A stretch of 64,000 nucleotides of DNA from Gemmatimonadota bacterium. Lineage in GTDB: Bacteria; Gemmatimonadota; Gemmatimonadetes; Longimicrobiales; Gaopeijiaceae. The DNA lies in NCBI GenBank assembly GCA_022823225.1, contig JAJDXM010000048.1, positions 27,180 to 91,179 of the forward strand, written 5' to 3'. The translations under genes and the position numbers were made by a program. The notes beneath the pieces are model-generated. The model had not been told where the DNA came from and made no database searches. It saw only the letters and a list, made by a program, of their open reading frames with translations. Positions 20,078 to 28,631 of the stretch are shown here, piece by piece; the first letter of the stretch is position 1; the number at the start of each line of letters is the position of its first letter.

Positions 20078-21247
20078 GTGCACCGCATCCGAGACCCGAT
20101 CTACCTCGATCACGCCGCCACTACTCCCGTGCGCCCCGAAGTCGCCCGGGTCATGGCCCGGTGTCTGGCGGACGACTTCGGGAATCCGTCGAGCGGACAC
20201 CGCTGGGGCCGTCGCGCCAGGGCCCGGCTCGAGGACGCCAGGGCCACGGTCGCCGACGCGTTGGGCGCGGAGCCGGCCACCGTGTTCTTTACTCGGGGCG
20301 GCACCGAATCCGACAACCTTGCCGTGCTGGGCAGCGTGCGCGGGGCCGGCCCGCGGGTCGGCGGCACTGCCCGCGGGGCCCACGTGGTCACCTCCGCGGT
20401 CGAACACCCGGCCGTTTCGGCGGCCGCGGCGAAGGCGGTGGAGGAGGGGGCGCGGCACACGGTGATCGGTCTTGTGGAGGGCGTCTTCGATCTGGAAGCC
20501 CTTCGCGTCGCGCTGGAGCAGGGTGCCGATGTGGTCTCCTGCATGTGGGTCAACAACGAGACCGGCCTCCGGCTCCCGATTCCGGAAATCGCGGCCGAGT
20601 GCCGCCGGTACGGGGCCCCGCTACACAGCGACGCGGTGCAGGCGGTCGGAAAGATCCCGCTTTCGCTCGCGGAGGTCCCCCTCGACATGGTCACCGTGAC
20701 CGGGCACAAGATATACGGCCCCAAGGGAACGGGCGCGCTGGTGGTCCGCACTCCGGAGCTGATCCGGCCGCTCCATTTCGGCGGCGGCCAGGAGGGAGGG
20801 CTGAGGCCGGGAACGGAAGACGTGGCCGGCGCGCTCGGGCTGGCCGAGGCGGTGCGCCTGGCCACCAGGGAGGAGTCCGAAGAGTCGAGGCGGCTGGCGG
20901 AACTGCGGGACGTGGTGGAGGCGCGGGTCATGGAGCGGATCGATGGTGTCCGGGTGAACGCCGGAGGCCTGGAGCGAGCGCCCCACATCCTTTCCCTGGC
21001 CGTCCCGCGGGTGGATCCGGACACGCTGCTCGCGGCCCTGGACGCCGACGGCATCGCCGCATCCGGCGGCTCCGCCTGCGCGAGCGGGTCCATGGGGCCC
21101 AGTCCTTCGCTGGCCGCGCTCTACCCGGGAGACGCCTCCGCGTCGCTGCGGCTCAGCTTCGGACGCCTCAACGACGAAAGCCAGGCGGAGCGGATCGCAG
21201 CTTCAGTGGCGGACGCCGTCACACGGATCCGGGAGCTCAGGGGATGA
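20078..21247 (+). CDS. Cysteine desulfurase (IscS/NifS type)
   Basis: A 389-residue PLP enzyme starting at GTG after AGAAGGA. It begins IYLDHAATTPVRPEV, has the PLP lysine Lys211 in TGHKIYGPKGTGAL and the sulfur-carrying Cys334 in SGGSACASGSM, the class I (NifS/IscS) pattern. It removes sulfur from cysteine. The stop overlaps the mnmA start (ATGA), so its sulfur is likely used for tRNA 2-thiouridine by MnmA; a role in Fe-S assembly is also possible. Confidence 0.94.
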   Translation: MHRIRDPIYLDHAATTPVRPEVARVMARCLADDFGNPSSGHRWGRRARARLEDARATVADALGAEPATVFFTRGGTESDNLAVLGSVRGAGPRVGGTARGAHVVTSAVEHPAVSAAAAKAVEEGARHTVIGLVEGVFDLEALRVALEQGADVVSCMWVNNETGLRLPIPEIAAECRRYGAPLHSDAVQAVGKIPLSLAEVPLDMVTVTGHKIYGPKGTGALVVRTPELIRPLHFGGGQEGGLRPGTEDVAGALGLAEAVRLATREESEESRRLAELRDVVEARVMERIDGVRVNAGGLERAPHILSLAVPRVDPDTLLAALDADGIAASGGSACASGSMGPSPSLAALYPGDASASLRLSFGRLNDESQAERIAASVADAVTRIRELRG

Positions 21248-22383
21248 TGAACGGCTCCCCGGCGCGTCCCCGGCGCATCCTGGTCGCAATGTCGGGAGGC
21301 GTCGATTCCTCCGTCGCGGCTGCGATGCTTGTCGACGCCGGCCACGACGTCGTCGGCGCCACCATGAAGACCTTCTGCTACAGCGACGACGACGCCCACG
21401 CCGACAGGAAGACCTGTTGCGGGCTCGACGGCATCCGGGATGCGCGCCGGGTAGCCGACAGGCTCGGGATCGCCCACTACGTCTTCGATGTCGAGCGGGA
21501 ATTCACCCGCGACGTGATCGACGACTTCGTCGAGGAATACGGGCAGGGCCGCACCCCGAATCCATGCGTGCGCTGCAATTCCAACACGAAGTTCCGGGAC
21601 CTCTTCAGGCGGGGACGCGTGCTGGGCTGTGACGGAGTCGCATCGGGGCACTACGTCAGGTTGGACCGTTCGCGCGGGGAACCCTGCCTGCTGCGGGGGA
21701 TGGACCGTTCCAAGGACCAGTCGTACTTCCTGTGGGGACTGCCGGCCGATCTGCTGGAGCTGCTCCACTTTCCGCTCGGGGAGCTGACCAAGCCGGAGGT
21801 GCGGGAACGGGCGCGCGCCCTCGGACTCGTGACGGCGGAAAAGCCCGAGTCCCAGGAGATCTGCTTCGTGCCCACCGGCAACTACCGCGATTTCCTCGAA
21901 AAGAGGCTCCTGCCGACGCACCCCGCCCTCTCGCCCGGCGCCATTGTTGATCCCGCCGGACGCATTCTTGGCCGGCACGACGGCTACTGCCGGTTCACGG
22001 TCGGACAGCGCAAGGGGCTCGGCGGCGGTCTCCCCGAGCGTCACTACGTTCTGGAGATCCGGCCCGGCACCCGCCAGGTGGTCGTGGGGCCCGGACACCT
22101 TCTCGAAGTGCGCGGTGTGCTGGTCGGAGACCTGAACTGGCTCTCCGGGCCGCCCTCGCCCGGCACCCGTCTCGCGGTCCAGATCCGGTACCGCTCTCCG
22201 GTGATCCCCTGCACCGTGGTGGCCTGCGACGACGATTCGCTCGAGTTGCGCTTCGAGGAACCGGCCCGCGCGGTCACGCCGGGCCAGTCGAGCGTCTTCT
22301 TCGCTGGCGACCGGGTCCTGGGAGGCGGGCGGATTCGCCGGGTGGCCGGGCAGCCCGGGAGTCCGGGGACCGCCGGGCACTGA
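21244..22383 (+). CDS. mnmA: tRNA-specific 2-thiouridylase
   Basis: A 379-residue ATP-pyrophosphatase with the P-loop SGGVDSSVAAAM near 17-28, the catalytic Cys108 in PNPCVRCN and its partner Cys207 in SQEICFVPTGNYRDF, plus the VGQRKGLGGG block. It thiolates U34 of the tRNAs for Lys, Glu and Gln, including the tRNA-Gln(UUG) encoded at 44884. It overlaps the cysteine desulfurase by 4 bases. Its stop codon directly abuts the stop codon of convergent dnaJ in the palindrome TGATCA. Confidence 0.95.
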   Translation: MMNGSPARPRRILVAMSGGVDSSVAAAMLVDAGHDVVGATMKTFCYSDDDAHADRKTCCGLDGIRDARRVADRLGIAHYVFDVEREFTRDVIDDFVEEYGQGRTPNPCVRCNSNTKFRDLFRRGRVLGCDGVASGHYVRLDRSRGEPCLLRGMDRSKDQSYFLWGLPADLLELLHFPLGELTKPEVRERARALGLVTAEKPESQEICFVPTGNYRDFLEKRLLPTHPALSPGAIVDPAGRILGRHDGYCRFTVGQRKGLGGGLPERHYVLEIRPGTRQVVVGPGHLLEVRGVLVGDLNWLSGPPSPGTRLAVQIRYRSPVIPCTVVACDDDSLELRFEEPARAVTPGQSSVFFAGDRVLGGGRIRRVAGQPGSPGTAGH

Positions 22384-23490
22384 TCACCACTTGAGTCCGG
22401 CGGCGTCGGCAAAGTCCCGAATCTGCTGCTCCTGTTCTTCGGTCAGCGAGTCCGGGACTTCGACCTTCACCTCCACGTACTGGTCCCCCTTCCTGCCCTC
22501 CCGTTCGATCCCCTGCCCCTTGATCCTGAAGCGCGTCCCGGGCTGCGTGCCGGGCGGGATGCGAAGCACCACCTTCCTGCCCGAGATCGTGCCGACCCGG
22601 ATCCGGGATCCCAGCGCCGCCTGCGCGAGATTGAGCGGCACGGTGACGATGATGTCGTTGCCCTCGCGCGCGAAGAAGCGATGCGGGAGGATCTTGAAGG
22701 TGATGATCAGGTCACCGGGAGCGCCGCCCTTCTGTCCGCGTTCACCTTGTCCCGTCAGGCGCACTTTGGCCCCCGGGTTCACCCCCGCCGGCACGGACAC
22801 CTGGATTTTCCGGTTCTGGTGGACCTTTCCGGTGCCGGCGCAGGCGCCGCACACCTTGTCGGCAGCCTCGCCGCGCCCCATGCAGGCGGGACAGGGACGG
22901 TTCACCGCAAAGCCTCCCTGGCCAAACGAGACGCTCCCCTTGCCCCTGCACTCGGCGCACGTCTTCCAGGCCGAGCCGGGCGCGCCGCCCGACCCCCTGC
23001 AGGTCGCGCACTCCTCGTTGAAGGGCACCGAGATCGAGATCTTGCCGCCCGTTGCCGCCACCATGAAGGGAACTTCCGCCGTGTAGTCCACATTGGCGCC
23101 CTTCGCCGGGCCGGCCGGCTTGCGGGCCTGTCCCTTCCTTCCCCTGTCGAAGAGCGAGGAGAAGATGTCGGAGAAGCCCCCCAGGCCGCCGAGGTCCTCG
23201 AACGAGAAACTCGACGACGTTTGAGCTCCCGGCCGCGATCCGGGGCGGGCACCCCGGAAGCCGAAGGCGCCCAGCTTCCGCATCTGGTCGTACTTCTTGC
23301 GTCTGGCCGGGTCGGAGAGGATGCCGTTCGCCTCGCCGATCTCCTTGAATCGCTCCGCCGCCCGGGGACTGTCGGGGTTGGCGTCCGGGTGATACTTCTT
23401 GGCAAGACGGCGGTACGCCTTCTTGATGGCGTCGTCGTCGGCCTTGGGGTCGACTCCGAGGATCGCGTAGTAGTCCTTGTCCGTCGTCAT
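22384..23490 (-). CDS. dnaJ: Chaperone protein DnaJ
   Basis: A 368-residue type I DnaJ. The J domain (1-70) has the HPD motif at 34-36; a Gly/Phe/Ser-rich region follows (75-115). Four zinc repeats are present as CATCRGSG, CAECRGKG, CPACMGRG and CGACAGTG. The C-terminal client-binding domain is complete. It stimulates DnaK and is encoded 16 bases after grpE; dnaK is not in the window. Confidence 0.96.
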   Translation of the reverse strand: MTTDKDYYAILGVDPKADDDAIKKAYRRLAKKYHPDANPDSPRAAERFKEIGEANGILSDPARRKKYDQMRKLGAFGFRGARPGSRPGAQTSSSFSFEDLGGLGGFSDIFSSLFDRGRKGQARKPAGPAKGANVDYTAEVPFMVAATGGKISISVPFNEECATCRGSGGAPGSAWKTCAECRGKGSVSFGQGGFAVNRPCPACMGRGEAADKVCGACAGTGKVHQNRKIQVSVPAGVNPGAKVRLTGQGERGQKGGAPGDLIITFKILPHRFFAREGNDIIVTVPLNLAQAALGSRIRVGTISGRKVVLRIPPGTQPGTRFRIKGQGIEREGRKGDQYVEVKVEVPDSLTEEQEQQIRDFADAAGLKW

Positions 23491-23506
23491 CGCCTGGGCG
23501 GGTGCG

Positions 23507-24169
23507 CTACTCGGCCTTGAAGACGCTCACCCGGGCCGGGCGAATGAGGATTCCCTTCATGGTGTATCCCCTCTGAAACACCTGGGCCACGGTATCGTCG
23601 TCGGCTTCCTTGTCCGTCGCCATGCGCATCATCGCCTCCATCGTGTTGGGATCGAAGCGCTCGCCCTCCGGATCCACCACCTCGACTCCGGCCTCCTCCA
23701 GGGCGCGGAAGAACTTGCGCTCCACCAGGTCGACACCTTCCACGATCGCATCGACAGAAGCCGTGCTCTCGGGCTCGAGGGCCGTGACCCTGCGCAGGTC
23801 GTCGAGTGGATCGAGGAGCCGCCCCACCAGATCGGCCTGCGCCCGGTTCCAGCGCTGGCGGAGCCTGTCCTCGGTGCGCCTCCGGTAGTTGCCGAAATCG
23901 GCGGCCAGGCGGAGATGCTGGTCCTTGAGGTGGTCGCGCTCCTCCTCGAGAAGCTCCACCGGGTCCGGTTCGTGCACCCCGTCCCCGGCGGCGGTATCCC
24001 CGGGGCCGTCCTCCGCACCCGACTCGCCGGCGGCGGACGCCCGGTCGCCGGAGGAAGCCGCGGCGTCTTCCTCGACACCCTCGGCCCCATCATCCCCGAT
24101 ACCGGCCTCGGGCTCCGCTTCGGCCTTCCGGACCTCTTCTTCCAGGACTTCGTTCTCGGGCGCGTTCAT
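23507..24169 (-). CDS. grpE: Nucleotide exchange factor GrpE
   Basis: A 220-residue protein. The first 70 residues are strongly acidic and low complexity. The long helix LLEEERDHLKDQHLRLAADF and NYRRRTEDR follow, and the C-terminal beta domain has GVEVVDPEGERFDPNTMEAM and GYTMKGILIRPARVSV, the GrpE signature. It releases ADP from DnaK. It overlaps pncC by 4 bases (ATGA) and precedes dnaJ. Confidence 0.95.
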   Translation of the reverse strand: MNAPENEVLEEEVRKAEAEPEAGIGDDGAEGVEEDAAASSGDRASAAGESGAEDGPGDTAAGDGVHEPDPVELLEEERDHLKDQHLRLAADFGNYRRRTEDRLRQRWNRAQADLVGRLLDPLDDLRRVTALEPESTASVDAIVEGVDLVERKFFRALEEAGVEVVDPEGERFDPNTMEAMMRMATDKEADDDTVAQVFQRGYTMKGILIRPARVSVFKAE

Positions 24170-24807
24170 CTCCTCGCTCGCTGATCGATCGGCGAACCTG
24201 CCACCCGCTCCTCGGGCGCGGCCGGCCGGGCATGTTCCGTTCCGTGTGTTTCACAAGCTGACCAATCGCCGCCTTCCGGTCCATACGTGGCAGCCTCCGC
24301 CGCCATCTCCAGGACGGTGGCCACGCTCATCCTGCGAACCGCCCCACGGTCGCCTTCAAACCGTTCGAGCCGGGCCCGGGCGGTTCCGTCCGGGGCGGCC
24401 ACGGCCATCCAGACGGTTCCCACCGGCTTCTCCGGCGTGCCGCCGTCCGGTCCCGCGATTCCAGTCACCGCCATGGCCAGATCCGCTCCGAAGCGGCGAG
24501 CCGCGCCGGCGGCCATCTCCAGCGCCACGACCCTGGAGACCGCCCCGTATTCCTCCAGGCTGGCACGGTCGACGCAGAGGTGGGCGACCTTGACGTCGTC
24601 CGCGTAGGCGATCACCCCGCCCACGAAGTACGCCGACGCGCCAGGGAGATCGGTGATGGTCTTGGCGAGCAGGCCACCGGTGCAGCTCTCGGCGGTTGCG
24701 ACCCGAATGCCCCGCCGGGCGGCGGCCATGGCCAGCGCCCTCGCGCTCGCAGCGACCCTGCCGCCGCCCCGGGGCGCCCTGTAGGGATCGTCCACGGACC
24801 CCTTCAC
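24166..24807 (-). CDS. pncC: Nicotinamide-nucleotide amidase (CinA C-terminal domain, PncC type)
   Basis: A 213-residue stand-alone CinA C-terminal domain: TAESCTGGLLAKTITDLPGAS near 38-58, FVGGVIAYADDVKV, and AVTGIAGPDGGTPEKPVGTVW. Such proteins deamidate nicotinamide mononucleotide in NAD salvage. The N-terminal COG1058 domain of full CinA is absent. The GTG at 24807 overlaps the pgsA stop as GTGA and is chosen for that reason, giving about 35 residues before the first motif. A C-terminal tail of about 40 polar residues is unusual. Confidence 0.88.
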   Translation of the reverse strand: MKGSVDDPYRAPRGGGRVAASARALAMAAARRGIRVATAESCTGGLLAKTITDLPGASAYFVGGVIAYADDVKVAHLCVDRASLEEYGAVSRVVALEMAAGAARRFGADLAMAVTGIAGPDGGTPEKPVGTVWMAVAAPDGTARARLERFEGDRGAVRRMSVATVLEMAAEAATYGPEGGDWSACETHGTEHARPAAPEERVAGSPIDQRARR

Positions 24808-25436
24808 CGCGTCCGCACGAACACGGAGCGGTGCCGCCACATATAGTCGCCCAGCGAAAACACGCTCAGCGCGATGGCCGCTCCCAGCGTGACCGTGATC
24901 ACCGCGCCGTGGAAGCCGCTCCATATGCCCCGTGCCATCCCCCCGCCCCGGCCCCGCTCCGCCGCCGACTGCGCGAGCGGAAACCAGAGCAGCGCGGCAC
25001 CGCAGAAGATGCTGAGCGCCAGGGTCTTGTACTTGCCGGACTTCCCGGCCGCGATCACGACTCCCTTCCGCACCGCGTACCACCTGAGCAATGTCACGAG
25101 GACTTCCCGCGCGAAGATCACGATAATCACCCAGAGCGGCAGTGTTCCCCACCAGGGAAGCGCGTTGAACTCTTCCGGCCGATGACTGATCAGGTAGATG
25201 GGTACGCAGGTGCACGCCAGCAGCAGCTTGTCCGCGATCGGATCGAGGAGCTTGCCCAGATCGGTGACCAGGTCATGCTTGCGCGCCAGTCGGCCGTCCC
25301 AGATGTCCGTAAGCGCTGCCGCCAGGAAGAGGATGAACGCGCCAAGGCGGACTTCGGTGTCTTCCGACAGGGCCAGGACCAGGATCACCGGACAGAGCGC
25401 GATCCGCAGGGAGGTGATCAGGTTGGGGAGGTTCAA
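24804..25436 (-). CDS. pgsA: CDP-diacylglycerol-glycerol-3-phosphate 3-phosphatidyltransferase
   Basis: A 210-residue membrane enzyme. The CDP-alcohol phosphotransferase motif D-G-x2-A-R-x8-G-x3-D-x3-D is exact at residues 47-69, after the PNLITSLRIAL start of PgsA. Several transmembrane helices follow. It makes phosphatidylglycerol phosphate. The start is TTG at 25436, overlapping the upstream stop as TTGA; homologues start at LNLPN. The C-terminal loop is longer than usual. Confidence 0.92.
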   Translation of the reverse strand: MNLPNLITSLRIALCPVILVLALSEDTEVRLGAFILFLAAALTDIWDGRLARKHDLVTDLGKLLDPIADKLLLACTCVPIYLISHRPEEFNALPWWGTLPLWVIIVIFAREVLVTLLRWYAVRKGVVIAAGKSGKYKTLALSIFCGAALLWFPLAQSAAERGRGGGMARGIWSGFHGAVITVTLGAAIALSVFSLGDYMWRHRSVFVRTR

Positions 25437-25720
25437 TCGGCTTCCACCTTGCGTCCGAGTTCGTCTTCCATGCGCGCCAGGATCGACGCGGCACGGTTTC
25501 GCAGGAGGCGCTTGGGCTCCCACGCGTGGAAGTCGCGCAACACCGACACCGCCCCGACGCTTGCCGGTTCGCCGGCCATGTGCCCCAGCGCGGCCAGACG
25601 GCGAAAGGCGTTCGCGCTGAACAGCTCACGGCGGTTGCTCTCCACCTGGCTGCGGATCACGAGCGCAGCCACCGCGGCCACAGCGCCTGCGCCCAGCAGG
25701 AACATCCCGATCCTGCGCAT
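25433..25720 (-). CDS. Small hypothetical membrane-anchored protein
   Basis: A 95-residue protein with one N-terminal transmembrane helix (about 3-22, GMFLLGAGAVAAVAALVI) and a charged helical tail containing FRRLAALGHMAGEP and RNRAASILARMEDELGRK. No family was recognised. It lies between recR and pgsA with tight spacing on both sides. An in-frame TTG at 25732 overlapping the recR stop is an alternative start. Confidence 0.7.
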   Translation of the reverse strand: MRRIGMFLLGAGAVAAVAALVIRSQVESNRRELFSANAFRRLAALGHMAGEPASVGAVSVLRDFHAWEPKRLLRNRAASILARMEDELGRKVEAD

Positions 25721-25728
25721 GCGCCTGC

Positions 25729-26331
25729 TCAACGCGCTTCCATCTCCCGCCGTCCCGCGAGCGCTTCGGCGATGGTGGTACCGTCGATGTATTCGAGATC
25801 GCTGCCCACGGGGATCCCGCGGGCCAACCGGGTGACCCGCAGCGGGTAGCCGCGCAGCACGCCTTCCAAATAGACGGCGGTCGCTTCGCCTTCGACACTT
25901 GCATTGGTCGCCAGGATGACTTCCCCGACGCTGGCGCCGGGATCCTCGATGCGCCCGATCAACCCGCCGATGTTGAGGTCGTCCGGCCCGATGCCGTCGA
26001 GCGGGGAGAGACGGCCGCCGAGTACATGAAACAGGCCCCGGAACCGGGCGGCGCGCTCGATGGCCCCGACCTCGAAGGCCTCTTCGACCACGCAGATCAC
26101 CGATTGGTCCCTGCGGGGGTCCTCGCAAACCGAACAGACGGCCGTGGCACAGTAGTTCCCGCAAACCGGACAGGGATGGATTCGGTCGGCCACCTCGATG
26201 AGCGCCCTCGCCAGGCGCCGCACGTTCTCCTTCGGGCCCTTCACCAGATGATAGGCAAGGCGCAGCGCCGTCTTGGCGCCGACCCCCGGGAGTCTGCCCA
26301 GCTCGCGTGTCAGTCTCTCGATCGGCGACAA
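25729..26331 (-). CDS. recR: Recombination protein RecR
   Basis: A 200-residue RecR: the helix-hairpin-helix LGRLPGVGAKTALRLAYHL, a zinc finger with cysteines 54, 57, 66 and 69, and a Toprim domain (ICVVEEAFEVGAIE and the ILATNASVEGEATA block). It acts with RecF/RecO to load RecA at gaps. The start is a TTG at 26331. It follows ybaB by 15 bases, the common dnaX-ybaB-recR order. Confidence 0.96.
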   Translation of the reverse strand: MSPIERLTRELGRLPGVGAKTALRLAYHLVKGPKENVRRLARALIEVADRIHPCPVCGNYCATAVCSVCEDPRRDQSVICVVEEAFEVGAIERAARFRGLFHVLGGRLSPLDGIGPDDLNIGGLIGRIEDPGASVGEVILATNASVEGEATAVYLEGVLRGYPLRVTRLARGIPVGSDLEYIDGTTIAEALAGRREMEAR

Positions 26332-26346
26332 GGGGGGCCGCGCCTG

Positions 26347-26664
26347 CTAGAAGAGTCCGGGAAGCTGCATCGGGAGGCCTCCGGCGGCTCCGCGCATGCG
26401 CTCTTCCGAAAACGCGCGGGCCCGGTTCTGCGCCTCCGCCACCGCCGCGACCACCAGGTCCTCGAGCATCTCCGGATCCTCCGGATCGATCACCTCGCGG
26501 TCGATCGAGAGGCTCTTCAGATCACCCTTCCCATTCACCAAGGCGGTCACCATGCCTCCGCCCGCGGATGCCTCCAACTCCTCTGCGCTCAGGCTGTCCT
26601 GCAGCTCCTGGACCCTTGCCTGGAGCTGCTGGCCCATCTTCATCAGCTGCTGAATGTTCTTCAT
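26347..26664 (-). CDS. ybaB: Nucleoid-associated protein, YbaB/EbfC family
   Basis: A 105-residue protein with the amphipathic start MKNIQQLMKMGQQLQARVQE, the central AGGGMVTALVNGKGDLKSLS and a C-terminal helix, the YbaB pattern. It forms a DNA-binding dimer. It lies 37 bases downstream of dnaX and before recR. Confidence 0.95.
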   Translation of the reverse strand: MKNIQQLMKMGQQLQARVQELQDSLSAEELEASAGGGMVTALVNGKGDLKSLSIDREVIDPEDPEMLEDLVVAAVAEAQNRARAFSEERMRGAAGGLPMQLPGLF

Positions 26665-26701
26665 GCTCTCCGTCCGGTTCCTCCGCTCGCTCGACTCGCT
26701 T

Positions 26702-28420
26702 CTAGTCCACCAGATCGAGTTCCAGCTCCTCGATGGCGCGCTTCAGCTGCGGGGCGTGCCTCACCAACTCCTGCAGCCGGGTCTCCCGGACGGTTTCCGG
26801 TGTCACCCTGCCGCCACCCCCGCCATCCGAATCCCGGCGCTCGACCACTGAAATCTTGGCAGAATCGCGTCCGGCATGAAGGGCCAGCGCCTCTTCCAGC
26901 TCCCGAAGCACCTGCTGGCTGCGCCACCGGGCCGCTTCCAGACCGGGTGGGACCTCCAGCAGAAGTTCACCGTCGGCCTCCCGCGGGTCGGCTGCCTTCA
27001 GGAACGTCCAGAGCCCGGGGGCGACCGCCCGGACCCGCGTCCTGTCCTCCATGAGGGACTTCCAGGCGGCCTGGAGATCCCTCCGCGTGACGATGTCGCG
27101 TGCGGGTGCGGCGGCGGGGTCCGTTGCGCGCGTGTCCGCCGGCGTGCCCTCCCCACCGCGGTCCCGGCCGGCACTCCCGGTCGCCCTCTGGGGCCGAGTC
27201 TCGGGGGACTGCGGGTGCGGTGTAGGCGGCAGAGGTGGGGCCGTGGCGGGCGCCGGCGTGCGCGCCGGTGCGCCTCCGAGGGTCCGGATGACCTCCTCAA
27301 GCTCAACGGTGCGGTCCAGGTAGCTCATCCGCAGCAGCAACATCTCGACCATCACACGGGGGCGCCCGGTGCGCCGAAGACTGCCGTCCGACTCCAGCGC
27401 CGAAGCCATGGAGAGCATGCGGACGAGGTCGCCTGGCGCGAACGACTCGGCGCGGCGCGCGTAGTCCTCCAAGTACGCGCCCGCCATTTCGGCAGGTGGT
27501 TTGCCCGGATCCAGCGCAAGGCGCAGCAGCAGGCGCAACCGCTCTGCAAGACCATGGTAGAACTCGACCAGGTCGTGCCCCTCGTCAAGGAGTTCCTCGA
27601 CAAAGTCGAAGACGGCGCCATGGCTTCGCGAGATGATCACGTCGAAGATCTGGAGATACCGCTCCTCGGCGACTACCCCGAGCACGCGCACCACCGCCCC
27701 GATTCCCACTTCGCTGTCGGAGAGCGCCAACACCTGGTCGAGCAGCGACAACCCGTCCCGCATTCCCCCGTTCGCCTTTCGGGCGATGGCTCGCAGCGCT
27801 TCCCCGTCGAACGGGATCTGCTCGGCGTCCAGGACCTCGGCAAGCCGCCCCATGATGTCGTCGGTGCCGATCCGCCGGAAATCGAAGCGCTGGCAGCGCG
27901 AGAGGATCGGCGAGGCGCTCTGCTGGATCCTGCGCGCCTCGGTGGTTGCGAAGCAGAAGATCACCCGTGGCGGGGGTTCCTCGAGGATCTTCAGAAGCGC
28001 GTTCCACGCTTCGCGGGTGAGCATGTGCGCCTCGTCGAGGATATAGACCTTGTGGCGGTGCTCGTCGGAGGGGGCGAGCATCGCCCGCGCGCGCAGTTCG
28101 CGCGCGTCGTCGACGCCCCGGTTCGACGCCGCGTCGATCTCCACCACGTCCAGCGAGGTGTGGCCGCCCCAGATGTGCTCGCAGTTGTCACAGATCCCGC
28201 ACGGCTCTCCCTCGGCGGTGCGCGCGGGGCAGTTCAGCGCCATGGCGAGGATCCGGGCCAACGTGGTCTTGCCGACGCCGCGAGGTCCGCAGAACAGGTA
28301 CGCGTGACCCACCCGGCCCCCGGCGACGGCTCGTCTCAGGGTCTCGGAGACGTGTTCCTGCGTTGCCACCTCGCCGAACCGGCGGGGCCGATACTTCCGG
28401 GCTAGGGCGAGATAGGACAA
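26702..28420 (-). CDS. dnaX: DNA polymerase III subunit gamma/tau
   Basis: A 572-residue clamp-loader ATPase. It starts LSYLALARKYRPRRFGEV, the DnaX N-terminus, at a TTG (28420). The Walker A GPRGVGKTT is near 45-53; zinc cysteines 64, 74, 77 and 80 follow; Walker B is in YILDEAHML; the arginine-finger region SASPILSRCQRF is present. A Pro/Ala/Thr-rich linker (about 370-440) leads to a C-terminal domain. It lies 45 bases downstream of the SRP RNA gene, a well-known adjacency. No frameshift site for a separate gamma form was identified. Confidence 0.95.
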   Translation of the reverse strand: MSYLALARKYRPRRFGEVATQEHVSETLRRAVAGGRVGHAYLFCGPRGVGKTTLARILAMALNCPARTAEGEPCGICDNCEHIWGGHTSLDVVEIDAASNRGVDDARELRARAMLAPSDEHRHKVYILDEAHMLTREAWNALLKILEEPPPRVIFCFATTEARRIQQSASPILSRCQRFDFRRIGTDDIMGRLAEVLDAEQIPFDGEALRAIARKANGGMRDGLSLLDQVLALSDSEVGIGAVVRVLGVVAEERYLQIFDVIISRSHGAVFDFVEELLDEGHDLVEFYHGLAERLRLLLRLALDPGKPPAEMAGAYLEDYARRAESFAPGDLVRMLSMASALESDGSLRRTGRPRVMVEMLLLRMSYLDRTVELEEVIRTLGGAPARTPAPATAPPLPPTPHPQSPETRPQRATGSAGRDRGGEGTPADTRATDPAAAPARDIVTRRDLQAAWKSLMEDRTRVRAVAPGLWTFLKAADPREADGELLLEVPPGLEAARWRSQQVLRELEEALALHAGRDSAKISVVERRDSDGGGGGRVTPETVRETRLQELVRHAPQLKRAIEELELDLVD

Positions 28421-28464
28421 AATGCTTGCTTGCGGGGCGTCAGGACTGGCCGTGCGAGGTGCCG

Positions 28465-28569
28465 GAGGTGCCCCAGGCACTCCGCGGCGACGATTGCCGC
28501 ACTTACCGCTGCTACCTGCGGGGTCCTGACGGGGTTCATGGGCGCCCGCCCCGCGGACCTGGGGCACCC
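28465..28569 (-). ncRNA. ffs: Signal recognition particle RNA (4.5S type)
   Basis: The roughly 103-base minus-strand transcript begins GGGTGCCCCAGG and ends CCTGGGGCACC, a perfect 11-pair closing stem. Inside it TCCGCGG pairs with CCGCGGA. The apical domain (28508-28530) holds the SRP hallmarks GTCAGG on the 5' side and AGCAGC on the 3' side of the asymmetric/symmetric loop region that binds Ffh. The tip appears to be ACC-CCGCA-GGT rather than the usual GGAA tetraloop. A promoter lies at 28573-28602. Position directly before dnaX is typical. Exact ends are estimates. Confidence 0.85.
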
Positions 28570-28572
28570 GAA

Positions 28573-28602
28573 AAGCTACGCGGTTGGTGGAGGACGCGTC
28601 AA
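28573..28602 (-). promoter_or_regulatory. Predicted promoter of the SRP RNA gene
   Basis: On the minus strand TTGACG (28602-28597) and TAGCTT (28578-28573) are spaced by 18 bases. The predicted start, 4-5 bases further on, falls at the GGGTGCC that opens the SRP RNA closing stem, which supports both calls. It may also drive dnaX. Confidence 0.55.
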
Positions 28603-28631
28603 CGGACGCGGATGCGGCGCCGGGCCGTTCC

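Noticed and set aside
28363..28624. Coding-like plus-strand frame across the dnaX-yraN gap
   Set aside because: The gap is explained by the SRP RNA stem and core on the minus strand; the frame has no conserved motif.
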